In this document: positions 1 through 5,459 of the stretch, piece after piece
How the letters are laid out: every line of letters begins with the position of its first letter
Position numbering within the stretch: position 1 is the first letter of the stretch
Assembly (NCBI GenBank): GCA_003241215.1
Contig: QFOL01000348.1
Coordinates: 1-5,478 of the forward strand
Source of the DNA: Agrobacterium fabrum
GTDB lineage: Bacteria > Pseudomonadota > Alphaproteobacteria > Rhizobiales > Rhizobiaceae
Direction: 5' to 3'
Length of the DNA: 5,478 bases
Made by a program: the position numbers and the translations under genes
The notes under the pieces: generated by a model
What the model saw: only the letters and a program-made list of their open reading frames with translations
What the model was told of the DNA's origin: nothing
The model's database searches: none

Positions 1-1
1 A

Positions 2-913
2 GGCTTCGCCAATATGGCGCAGGCCATCACGGCACCTGGCGACGTCATCCTGTGTCCGAACCCCACCTATCCGATCCATGCCTTCGGCTTCCTGATGGCG
101 GGCGGCGTTATCCGTTCGATGAATGTCGAGCCGGATGAGAGCTTCTTCGGGCCGCTGGAGCGCGCGGTGCGCCACTCCATTCCCAAGCCGCTGGCGCTGA
201 TCATCAACTACCCGTCGAACCCGACGGCGCATGTCGCCTCGCTCGATTTCTACAAGGACGTCATCGCTTTTGCGAAGAAGCACGAGATCATCGTGCTTTC
301 CGACCTTGCCTATTCGGAAATCTATTTCGACGAAAACAATCCGCCGCCTTCGGTTCTCGAAGTTCCCGGCGCAATCGATGTTGCTGTGGAGTTCACCTCC
401 ATGTCGAAGACCTTCTCCATGCCCGGCTGGCGCATGGGCTTTGCCGTCGGCAATGAGCGGCTGATCGCGGCGCTGACGCGTGTGAAGTCCTATCTCGACT
501 ACGGCGCCTTCACGCCGATCCAGGTTGCGGCGACCCATGCGCTGAACGGTGACGGTTCCGACATCGCCGAAGTGCGCAATGTCTATCGCCGCCGCCGCGA
601 TGTGATGGTCGACACGTTTGGCAAGGCCGGTTTCGAGGTTCCACCGCCGGCGGCGACGATGTTCGCCTGGGCGAAGATCCCGGAAAAGTTCCGCCATCTC
701 GGCAGCCTGGAATTCTCCAAGCTCCTGGTCGAGAAGGCAGATATCGCCGTTGCTCCCGGCATCGGCTTTGGCGAGATGGGCGACGATTACGTCCGTCTCG
801 CGCTCGTGGAAAACGAGCATCGAATTCGTCAGGCAGCGCGCAATCTGAAGCGTTTCCTGTCGACAGTAGACGAAACGATGCACAACGTCGTTTCGCTGAA
901 CGCCCACAGATAA
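2..913 (+). CDS. PLP-dependent class I/II aminotransferase, AlaC-like (5' partial)
   Basis: This is a fold-type I aminotransferase that moves an amino group between an amino acid and a 2-oxo acid in the cytoplasm. Numbering from the ATG at 14, the visible PLP-site residues are the NYPSNPT loop (N69), D97 and Y100 in SDLAYSEI, the Schiff-base lysine K132 in SMSKTFSMPGWR, R140, and the carboxylate-binding R261 in YVRLAL. The frame is open through the left window edge (GFAN precedes that ATG), so the ATG at 14 is internal. About 100 N-terminal residues are probably missing compared with the roughly 410 of E. coli AlaC. From memory the sequence resembles E. coli AlaC closely (PNPxYPIH, KSYxDYGxFTPxQVAA, WAKIPE, SPGIGFG-like). 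Databases often label such proteins LL-diaminopimelate aminotransferase. Fold and mechanism are secure; the substrate (alanine/glutamate or another) is inferred. hom follows on the same strand. Confidence 0.93.
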   Translation, partial: GFANMAQAITAPGDVILCPNPTYPIHAFGFLMAGGVIRSMNVEPDESFFGPLERAVRHSIPKPLALIINYPSNPTAHVASLDFYKDVIAFAKKHEIIVLSDLAYSEIYFDENNPPPSVLEVPGAIDVAVEFTSMSKTFSMPGWRMGFAVGNERLIAALTRVKSYLDYGAFTPIQVAATHALNGDGSDIAEVRNVYRRRRDVMVDTFGKAGFEVPPPAATMFAWAKIPEKFRHLGSLEFSKLLVEKADIAVAPGIGFGEMGDDYVRLALVENEHRIRQAARNLKRFLSTVDETMHNVVSLNAHR

Positions 914-924
914 GGGCAACCGAA

Positions 925-945
925 GGCGGCCGGGCCTCGGCCGCC
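925..945 (+). other. Perfect GC hairpin in the aminotransferase-hom gap
   Basis: GGCGGCCG (925-932) and CGGCCGCC (938-945) form a perfect 8-bp, all-GC stem with a 5-nt loop, starting 11 nt after the aminotransferase stop. No T-run follows, so it is a poor Rho-independent terminator. It could be an mRNA-stabilising or attenuating hairpin between two co-transcribed genes. The structure is seen; its role is inferred. Confidence 0.5.
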
Positions 946-983
946 ACCATCACCAGCAATCAGGAACTGTCGGCGCTTCGCTC

Positions 984-2237
984 GTGCGCATCCTCCAGCA
1001 GAGAAGCAACGAACTTGCGATTACCTGCGGACGTGCGATTGAGATTATTGCGGTGAGCGCGCGTGACCGTTCGCGCGACCGCGGCATCGATCTCACGGGT
1101 ATTACCTGGTTCGATACGCCGGAGCAGATGGCGAGCGAAGCCGAGATCGACGTTTTCGTCGAACTGGTCGGCGGCGCTTCCGGTCAGGCGGAAAATGCGG
1201 TGCGCGCAGCACTCGCACGCGGTCTCCATGTGGTGACAGCCAACAAGGCGCTGCTGGCCAAGCACGGCGTCGAACTGGCGACCATCGCCGAAGACAAGGG
1301 CGCGCTTCTCAACTTCGAAGCGGCGGTGGCCGGCGGTATCCCCGTCATCAAGGCGCTGCGTGAGTCCTTGACCGGCAATCATGTGTCGCGCATCTACGGC
1401 ATCATGAACGGCACCTGCAATTACATCCTGACCAAGATGGAGAAGGAAGGGCTGTCCTTCGAGGCCTGTCTCAAGGAAGCGCAGCGGCTGGGTTATGCCG
1501 AAGCCGATCCGGCCTTCGATATCGAAGGCAACGACACCGCCCACAAGCTGGCAATCCTGACGACGCTTGCCTTCGGCAGCAAGATTTCGGCCGATGACAT
1601 CTATCTGGAAGGCATCACCAATATTTCCAGCGAGGACATTCAGGCGGCGGCCGAACTCGGTTACCGCATCAAGCTTCTCGGCGTGGCGCAGGTTACCGAA
1701 TCCGGCATCGAGCAGCGCGTGCATCCGACCATGGTGCCGCTCGATTCCGTCATCGCCCAGGTGGATGGCGTCACCAATGCGGTGGCAATCGAATCCGACA
1801 TTCTCGGCGAATTGCTGATGGTCGGTCCGGGTGCGGGCGGCAACGCCACGGCGTCTGCTGTGCTCGGTGATATCGCCGATATCGCCAAGAGCCGTCCGGG
1901 CGCCCAGCAGGTGCCGGTTCTCGGCCGTCCGGCGAAATCGCTGACGGAATATCGTCGCGCCAAGATGAAGAGCCATGAGGGCGGTTATTTCATTCGCCTC
2001 ACGGTGAAGGATCAGGCCGGCGTCTTCGCCTCCATCGCCACCCGCATGGCTGACAACAACATCTCGCTGGAATCCATCGTGCAGCGCCAGCGTGTGCATG
2101 TGGAGGGAGCACCGCAGACCATCATCCTCGTTACCCACGCGACGATGGAGGATGCGATCCGCAAGGCGGTGAAGGCGATCAAGAACGAGAAATATCTCGT
2201 CAGCGAGCCGCAGGTCATCCGCATCGAGCGGACCTGA
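984..2237 (+). CDS. hom: Homoserine dehydrogenase, N-terminus missing
   Basis: Homoserine dehydrogenase reduces aspartate-4-semialdehyde to homoserine with NAD(P)H, the branch step toward threonine and methionine. Counting from the GTG at 984, visible blocks are VVTANKALLAKHG of the nucleotide-binding domain, GIMNGTCNYILTKM and AEADPAFDIEGNDTAHKLA of the catalytic domain (D184 and K188 match the usual catalytic Asp/Lys pair), and a C-terminal ACT domain from about residue 333 (YFIRLTVKDQAGVFASIATRM), the usual site of threonine feedback. The 5' end is wrong. Family homology starts at 963 (GTVGASLVRIL), but the preceding beta-strand and 'GL' of GLGTVG, an ATG and a Shine-Dalgarno site are absent. 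Upstream to 900 the frame is open but has no ATG, GTG or TTG. GTG 984 has no Shine-Dalgarno site and cuts through the Rossmann fold, so a protein begun there should bind cofactor poorly. The rest is intact. It may be a real 5' deletion (pseudogene) or a sequence error. Confidence 0.88.
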   Translation: MRILQQRSNELAITCGRAIEIIAVSARDRSRDRGIDLTGITWFDTPEQMASEAEIDVFVELVGGASGQAENAVRAALARGLHVVTANKALLAKHGVELATIAEDKGALLNFEAAVAGGIPVIKALRESLTGNHVSRIYGIMNGTCNYILTKMEKEGLSFEACLKEAQRLGYAEADPAFDIEGNDTAHKLAILTTLAFGSKISADDIYLEGITNISSEDIQAAAELGYRIKLLGVAQVTESGIEQRVHPTMVPLDSVIAQVDGVTNAVAIESDILGELLMVGPGAGGNATASAVLGDIADIAKSRPGAQQVPVLGRPAKSLTEYRRAKMKSHEGGYFIRLTVKDQAGVFASIATRMADNNISLESIVQRQRVHVEGAPQTIILVTHATMEDAIRKAVKAIKNEKYLVSEPQVIRIERT

Positions 2238-2254
2238 AACGCTGGTGCCGCATT

Positions 2255-2285
2255 CGCGCCTGGCATTGCACTATTGCCAAGCGCG
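2255..2285 (+). other. Imperfect inverted repeat after hom
   Basis: Arms 2255-2265 and 2275-2285 can pair over 11 positions with one C-A mismatch around a 9-nt loop, 17 nt after the hom stop. No T-run follows, so it is at best a weak terminator or a 3'-end-protecting hairpin for the hom mRNA. Confidence 0.35.
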
Positions 2286-2305
2286 ACGTGCTCGCCAAAC
2301 GCGCC

Positions 2306-2383
2306 GTCATCCTCGGGCTCGGCCCGAGGATCCAGCGCCGCGCAGGTAGGTCAGTGGATCCTCGGGTCAAGCCCGAGGATGAC
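2306..2383. repeat. Nested palindromic intergenic repeat (rhizobial type)
   Basis: Two 29-bp arms (2306-2334 and 2355-2383) are inverted copies that differ at two positions, separated by 20 bp. Each arm is itself a palindrome built on CCTCGGGC-n3-GCCCGAGG, so the element can fold as one long hairpin or as two small ones. This GTCATCCTCGGGCTTGACCCGAGG type is, to my knowledge, highly dispersed between genes in Agrobacterium, Rhizobium and relatives. It is often mis-called as protein because its frames read VILGLDPRIH or GSSPRMT. It has no coding capacity of its own. It may terminate transcription or stabilise hom mRNA, or simply be a dispersed selfish repeat. The structure is certain; family membership is from memory. 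Confidence 0.85.
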
Positions 2384-2574
2384 CACGGAGATGTTTTCGA
2401 ACCGGATGAGAGCGTTCTTTGGGAGCGGCTGGATTTCACTGTTCTTGCAAGCCCGTTCCATTTTTAAAGCCGGCAACACCCAGAAAATTTGCGCGAGCGG
2501 CCTCAGAACCGCTGGAATGCAACACGATTCGGCTCTATGGTTAATGATGTTCACCAAGCGAGGGAGGCGTGGCC
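2384..2574. other. Intergenic region upstream of the small membrane protein
   Basis: With the preceding repeat this forms a 337-bp gap without a convincing gene. A possible sigma-70 promoter, CTGGAA-N17-CTATGG (about 2512-2540), matches the rhizobial consensus CTTGAC-N17-CTATAT at four of six bases in each box and would serve the ORF at 2575. AGCGG (2496-2500) and CCGCT (2509-2513) form a small 5-bp hairpin just upstream. Nothing else is recognisable. The promoter call is weak. Confidence 0.3.
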
Positions 2575-2793
2575 GTGACATCGATTATCCTTTTCAAGGA
2601 CAACAAGCGCGCAGGCGTTGCGGCCGCCCATCACCGGGCGCGGCCTCACAATGCCAATGACAATATTCGCAGCATGGAATTCGATATGGGGGAGCATGAG
2701 CGCAACTGGTGTTCGCTTGCCGTGTTCTCGCTGCTGCTGCTTGTTGGCGCTGTCTCGATTGTCAGCCCGTTTTTCTCGATTTTTTCGGTGTGA
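2575..2793 (+). CDS. Small single-pass membrane protein, unknown function
   Basis: I do not recognise this 72-residue protein. The GTG at 2575 is preferred because AGGGAGG (2561-2567) lies 7 nt upstream, an ideal Shine-Dalgarno distance. The in-frame GTG at 2569 is only 1 nt from it. Residues 1-44 are polar and basic (KDNKR, HHRARPHNANDN), then acidic around EFDMGEHE. Residues about 46-66 form one hydrophobic helix (CSLAVFSLLLLVGAVSIVSPF), leaving a very short tail. This suggests a C-tail-anchored protein with its N-terminus in the cytoplasm. There is no signal peptide or catalytic motif. It sits between hom and recJ with its own ribosome-binding site, and a strong hairpin follows 10 nt after the stop, so it may be a single-gene unit. 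That it is a real gene rests on the Shine-Dalgarno site and the hydrophobic pattern only. Confidence 0.6.
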   Translation: MTSIILFKDNKRAGVAAAHHRARPHNANDNIRSMEFDMGEHERNWCSLAVFSLLLLVGAVSIVSPFFSIFSV

Positions 2794-2803
2794 ATCCTCA
2801 TAA

Positions 2804-2828
2804 GCGCGTTTTTGCTTGAAAAACGCGC
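2804..2828 (+). terminator. Perfect 10-bp hairpin, possible terminator
   Basis: GCGCGTTTTT (2804-2813) pairs exactly with AAAAACGCGC (2819-2828) around a 5-nt loop, 10 nt after the small ORF's stop. The T- and A-tracts lie inside the stem, not after it, so this is not a textbook intrinsic terminator. It is symmetric and could act on either strand. It separates the small ORF from recJ. Confidence 0.4.
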
Positions 2829-2878
2829 CATCGCCATTTAGCCCGTTTTAAAGCGCGATTGGGCGCATGACAGGATGA

Positions 2879-4696
2879 ATGGACAGGATGGCAATGATGG
2901 AGCCGGCCGATACCGTGGCCCGCGCGTTTCTAAGCGTGGAGCGGTCGGCGACAGAGCAGCGCTGGGTGTCGCGGCTGGATCAGGCCGGGCAGAACCGCGC
3001 GCTGGCCATGTCCCAGATCCACGCCATCCCCGAATTGATCGCACGGGTGCTTGCCGGGCGCGGTGTGGGTGTCGATGACGCCCTGGCGTTCCTCGATCCG
3101 ACTATTCGTTCCCTGATGCCCGATCCGCATGTGCTGACCGATTGCGAAAAGGCCGCCGAGCGGTTGGTGCGGGCCATCGAGACAGGCGAGAAGGTGGCGA
3201 TCTTTGGCGACTACGACGTCGACGGCGCTGCTTCCTCCGCTTTGATGTACCGGTTTCTCGCGCATTTCGGTCTGACACCGGAAATCTATATTCCCGACCG
3301 CATTTTCGAAGGCTACGGCCCGAACCCGGCAGCGATGCAGCAGCTTGCCGCCAATGGTGCGACGCTGATCGTGACGGTCGATTGCGGCTCCACCAGCCAT
3401 GAATCGCTGAAGGCCGCCAGGGATGCGGGAACGGATGTTGTGGTGATCGATCACCATCAGGTCGGCACGGAACTGCCGCCGGCCGTGGCGCTGGTCAATC
3501 CCAACCGCGAGGACGATCTTTCAGGGCAGGGGCATCTCTGCGCCGCCGGCGTCGTGTTCCTCGTGCTGGTCGCCACCCTGCGGCTGTTGAAGGAGAGGCG
3601 GCACAGGCAGGCCTTCACGCTCGATCTGCTGTCGCTTCTCGATATCGTCGCGCTTGCCACCGTGTGCGATGTGGTGCCGCTGAAGGGGCTTAACCGCGCC
3701 TATGTGGTGAAGGGGCTGATTGCCGCGCGGCATATGAACAATGCCGGGCTCGCTGCTCTCTTCAAGAAAGCGGGGTTGGGTGGGCCTGTGACGCCCTATC
3801 ATTTCGGTTTCCTGATCGGGCCGCGCATCAATGCCGGCGGCCGCATCGGCGACGCTGCGCTCGGCAGCCGTCTCCTGACCATCGATGATGCGTCGCAGGC
3901 TGAGGTCATTGCCGAGAGGCTGGATGAGCTGAACCGCGAGCGGCAGGCGATGGAAGCCGCCATGCTGGCGGAAGCAGAAGCGGAGGCGCTGTTCGAATAT
4001 GGCGACGGCTCGGGTGCGGGCGTCATCGTGACTGCGCGTGAAAACTGGCATCCCGGCATTGTCGGTCTGCTCGCCTCGCGCCTGAAGGATCGCTTTCGCC
4101 GTCCCGCCTTCGCCATTGCCTTCGATCCCTCGGGCAAGGGCACCGGTTCCGGCCGCTCTATAAACGGCTTCGATATGGGGCGCATGGTGCGCGCCGCCGT
4201 GGAGGCCGGCTTGCTCGTCAAGGGCGGTGGGCATGCCATGGCGGCCGGCCTGACAGTCGAGCGCGCCAATCTCGGCAAGCTCAGGACTTTCTTCGAGGAA
4301 GCGGCGGCAAAGACCGTGAACGAGCTGGTGGAAAGCAGCGTGCTGAAGATCGACGGCGCCATCGGCGCGTCGGGCGCGACATTGCAGCTTGTCGACCAGC
4401 TGGAGCAGGCCGGTCCATATGGCTCCGGTCATTCGCAACCCATCTTTGCCGTGCCGGCGCATCGTCTGCGCGATGTGCGGCTCGTGGGTACAGCTCACGT
4501 CAAGATCACGCTGGAGGCCATGGACGGCTCGCGACTGGACGGCATCGCGTTCCGCGCCGCAGAAGCGCCTCTGGGGCAGATGCTGCTGAATGCGCGTGGT
4601 CGCAATATTCACGTCGCCGGCACCGTGGGGGCCGATCTCTGGCAGGGCCAGAGACGTGTTCAACTGCGCGTTCTGGACGCGGCTTTCGCGCCCTGA
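2879..4696 (+). CDS. recJ: Single-stranded-DNA-specific 5'-3' exonuclease RecJ
   Basis: RecJ degrades single-stranded DNA 5' to 3' in RecFOR recombination, mismatch repair and base-excision repair, using metal ions held by a DHH phosphoesterase core. Visible motifs are DYDVDG (111-116), DRIFEGYGPN, VDCGSTS (D168), DHH (191-193), PRINAGGRIG, and the DHHA1 block with WHPGIVGLLASRL and GGGHAMAAG (449-457, H452); a C-terminal OB-like region ends in RVQLRVLDAAF. At 605 residues it is full length for rhizobia (E. coli about 577). The start is uncertain. ATG 2879 has AGG too close (4-nt gap), whereas ATG 2894 or 2897 lie 5-8 nt after ACAGGA (2883-2888) and give MAMMEPAD or MMEPAD. The sequence GACAGGATG occurs twice here (2869, 2882). 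All key metal ligands are present, so it should be active. A hairpin and T-run follow at 4767-4791. Confidence 0.97.
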   Translation: MDRMAMMEPADTVARAFLSVERSATEQRWVSRLDQAGQNRALAMSQIHAIPELIARVLAGRGVGVDDALAFLDPTIRSLMPDPHVLTDCEKAAERLVRAIETGEKVAIFGDYDVDGAASSALMYRFLAHFGLTPEIYIPDRIFEGYGPNPAAMQQLAANGATLIVTVDCGSTSHESLKAARDAGTDVVVIDHHQVGTELPPAVALVNPNREDDLSGQGHLCAAGVVFLVLVATLRLLKERRHRQAFTLDLLSLLDIVALATVCDVVPLKGLNRAYVVKGLIAARHMNNAGLAALFKKAGLGGPVTPYHFGFLIGPRINAGGRIGDAALGSRLLTIDDASQAEVIAERLDELNRERQAMEAAMLAEAEAEALFEYGDGSGAGVIVTARENWHPGIVGLLASRLKDRFRRPAFAIAFDPSGKGTGSGRSINGFDMGRMVRAAVEAGLLVKGGGHAMAAGLTVERANLGKLRTFFEEAAAKTVNELVESSVLKIDGAIGASGATLQLVDQLEQAGPYGSGHSQPIFAVPAHRLRDVRLVGTAHVKITLEAMDGSRLDGIAFRAAEAPLGQMLLNARGRNIHVAGTVGADLWQGQRRVQLRVLDAAFAP

Positions 4697-4766
4697 TGGG
4701 CCTTCCAGCTATCTTGGAATTTCACCGGACACCGGCCCAGGCGAGTGGATGAAGCGCAACGAGACT

Positions 4767-4791
4767 TCTTTACGCAATGCGTGAAGATTTT
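4767..4791 (+). terminator. recJ: Candidate Rho-independent terminator of recJ
   Basis: Arms 4767-4775 and 4779-4787 form a 9-bp stem with one G-U pair and an AAT loop, directly followed by TTTT (4788-4791), about 70 nt after the recJ stop. The stem is modest in GC and the T-tract short, so it is moderate at best. It lies between recJ and the convergent tRNA-Glu gene, so it may separate the two transcripts. Confidence 0.45.
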
Positions 4792-4824
4792 CGTGCAGGC
4801 AGCTGATTTTAAAGGAGAAGCAAG

Positions 4825-4899
4825 TGGCACGCCCTAGGGGAGTCGAACCCCTCTTTTCAGAATGAAAATCTGACGTCCTAACCGATAGACGAAGGGCGA
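4825..4899 (-). tRNA. tRNA-Glu(UUC), copy 1, with altered first base
   Basis: The minus strand reads a complete tRNA: D-arm GTCT/GGAC (with a U13-G22 pair) and loop ATCGGTTA, anticodon arm TCAGA-TTTTCAT-TCTGA with anticodon UUC, a 4-nt variable loop, T-arm AGGGG-TTCGACT-CCCCT, discriminator G73 and an encoded CCA (4825-4827). Positions 2-76 are identical to copy 2 at 5385. Because a 33-bp tandem duplication abuts it upstream, the base at position 1 is U instead of G, leaving a U1-U72 mismatch at the acceptor end where copy 2 has G1-U72. RNase P must also process a leader that contains a second 5' half-tRNA. It may still be functional, but less well processed. The promoter is at 4955-4983. Confidence 0.93.
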
Positions 4900-4931
4900 A
4901 ATCTGACGTCCTAACCGATAGACGAAGGGCG
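4866..4931 (-). repeat. 33-bp tandem duplication of the tRNA-Glu 5' half
   Basis: Positions 4866-4898 and 4899-4931 are identical and abut. In tRNA terms the unit runs from C2 of the acceptor stem, through the D-arm and 5' anticodon strand, to wobble base U34. The first unit belongs to the tRNA-like body at 4825-4899. The second is the promoter-proximal 5' half whose G1 (position 4932) joins the normal leader. Copy 2 at 5385-5459 has only one unit, so the duplication is specific to this locus. The boundaries cannot be shifted either way (4865 a vs 4898 g; 4899 a vs 4932 c). Confidence 0.95.
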
Positions 4932-4954
4932 CGTGCGCTTGTGGTGTGGCGCCC

Positions 4955-4983
4955 TTATAGTCAGGCTCCGGTTGCTCCGCAAG
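4955..4983 (-). promoter_or_regulatory. Promoter of tRNA-Glu copy 1
   Basis: On the minus strand CTTGCG (4978-4983) and CTATAA (4955-4960) are 17 bp apart, close to the rhizobial sigma-70 consensus CTTGAC-N17-CTATAT. A GC-rich discriminator GGGCGCC follows the -10 box, typical of stringently controlled stable-RNA promoters. A- and T-tracts just upstream of the -35 box (4986-5002) could act as an UP element. Transcription should start near 4948, giving a leader of about 16 nt before the duplicated 5' half-tRNA. Confidence 0.7.
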
Positions 4984-5002
4984 CGGAAAAATTGATTTTT
5001 TT

Positions 5003-5384
5003 CGCTTCACGGCGAGTTTTTTTATGGAGGCCGGAAGGGCTGTGGAAAACTGCGCCGAAACTGGTCAAGGCCTTGAAATCTCGCCCCTATCGCTGCGCAC
5101 CGGCAATGTCTTCATACCTCGTGGGGAGGCTCGGGGCGCGCTTTTCCAACCCTTAGCTGGCATCTGCTGTCCGCTGGAATGAACGGTGGCTGTGGTTGGG
5201 CTGAAAGGGGAAAGGCAAGCCGGTCGATTTGCCCGCTGGCGATTCATCCGGCTTGCCTTCCATCGGGGGGACAGCACTCTAACGTGCCGAGCGGGAATCG
5301 GTTCCGGCGCATTGGTCACGCAAGAAGAATTCGCGATCTGCGAAGCTGCTTTTGCTTTTTGAAGGGGAAGAACACGAAGGCAAG
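5003..5384. other. Spacer between the two tRNA-Glu genes
   Basis: This 382-bp stretch has no credible gene: short frames in it lack ribosome-binding sites, and one runs into the tRNA. It holds a 12-bp perfect inverted repeat (5212-5223 with 5248-5259, 24-nt loop) and a 5-bp hairpin (5330-5344) followed on the minus strand by TTCTTCTT. Either could end transcription of tRNA copy 2. T-tracts occur near 5017-5023. Nothing else is recognisable. Confidence 0.5.
5212..5259. repeat. 12-bp inverted repeat in the inter-tRNA spacer
   Basis: AAGGCAAGCCGG (5212-5223) is the exact reverse complement of CCGGCTTGCCTT (5248-5259), with a 24-nt loop. On the minus strand it is followed by TTCCCCTTTC, a poor U-tract. 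It may be a weak terminator for the tRNA-Glu transcript coming from the right, a folded RNA element or a remnant of a dispersed repeat. Confidence 0.5.
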
Positions 5385-5459
5385 TGGCACGCCCTAGGGG
5401 AGTCGAACCCCTCTTTTCAGAATGAAAATCTGACGTCCTAACCGATAGACGAAGGGCGC
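5385..5459 (-). tRNA. tRNA-Glu(UUC), copy 2, intact
   Basis: The same cloverleaf as copy 1 with anticodon UUC, T-loop TTCGACT and an encoded CCA (5385-5387), here with the normal first base G1 (5459) in acceptor strand GCGCCCT facing AGGGCGU. That gives a G1-U72 wobble and six regular pairs. The leader up to the window end (5460-5478) is identical to the copy 1 leader from 4933 on, so the repeat covers gene plus leader and probably runs past the edge. Its promoter is outside the window. It decodes GAA/GAG and also supplies Glu-tRNA for haem synthesis where the C5 route is used; alphaproteobacteria normally use the C4 route. Confidence 0.96.

Noticed and set aside
900..983. In-frame fusion of the aminotransferase to hom
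   Set aside because: The aminotransferase ends at a TAA in a different frame (911-913), and the hom frame is closed by TGA at 897-899 with no start codon between.
960..2138. 392-codon open frame on the minus strand opposite hom
   Set aside because: Antisense shadow of a clear homoserine dehydrogenase, rich in His/Arg/Asp with no recognisable fold.
2274..2660. 128-codon + strand frame and minus-strand frames (2351-2581, 2215-2439) across the palindromic repeat
   Set aside because: They carry the repeat's own translations (WILGSSPRMT, VILGLDPRIH), a well-known source of false genes in rhizobia.
3521..4663. 380-codon open frame on the minus strand inside recJ
   Set aside because: It is the antisense shadow of recJ in GC-rich codons; the + frame has every DHH/DHHA1 motif, and the antisense peptide shows no recognisable domain.
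4866..4931. CRISPR-like direct repeats
   Set aside because: Only two units, abutting without a spacer, and fully explained as tRNA-Glu 5' half.
5065..5397. Short frames in the inter-tRNA spacer (5065-5319 minus, 5179-5397 plus)
   Set aside because: No Shine-Dalgarno site or domain, low-complexity basic composition, and the plus frame runs into the tRNA-Glu gene.
4825..5459. The two tRNA-Glu copies as attL/attR of an integrated element
   Set aside because: Integration normally duplicates the 3' end of a tRNA, the repeats here span whole genes, the interval is about 0.5 kb, and no integrase is present.
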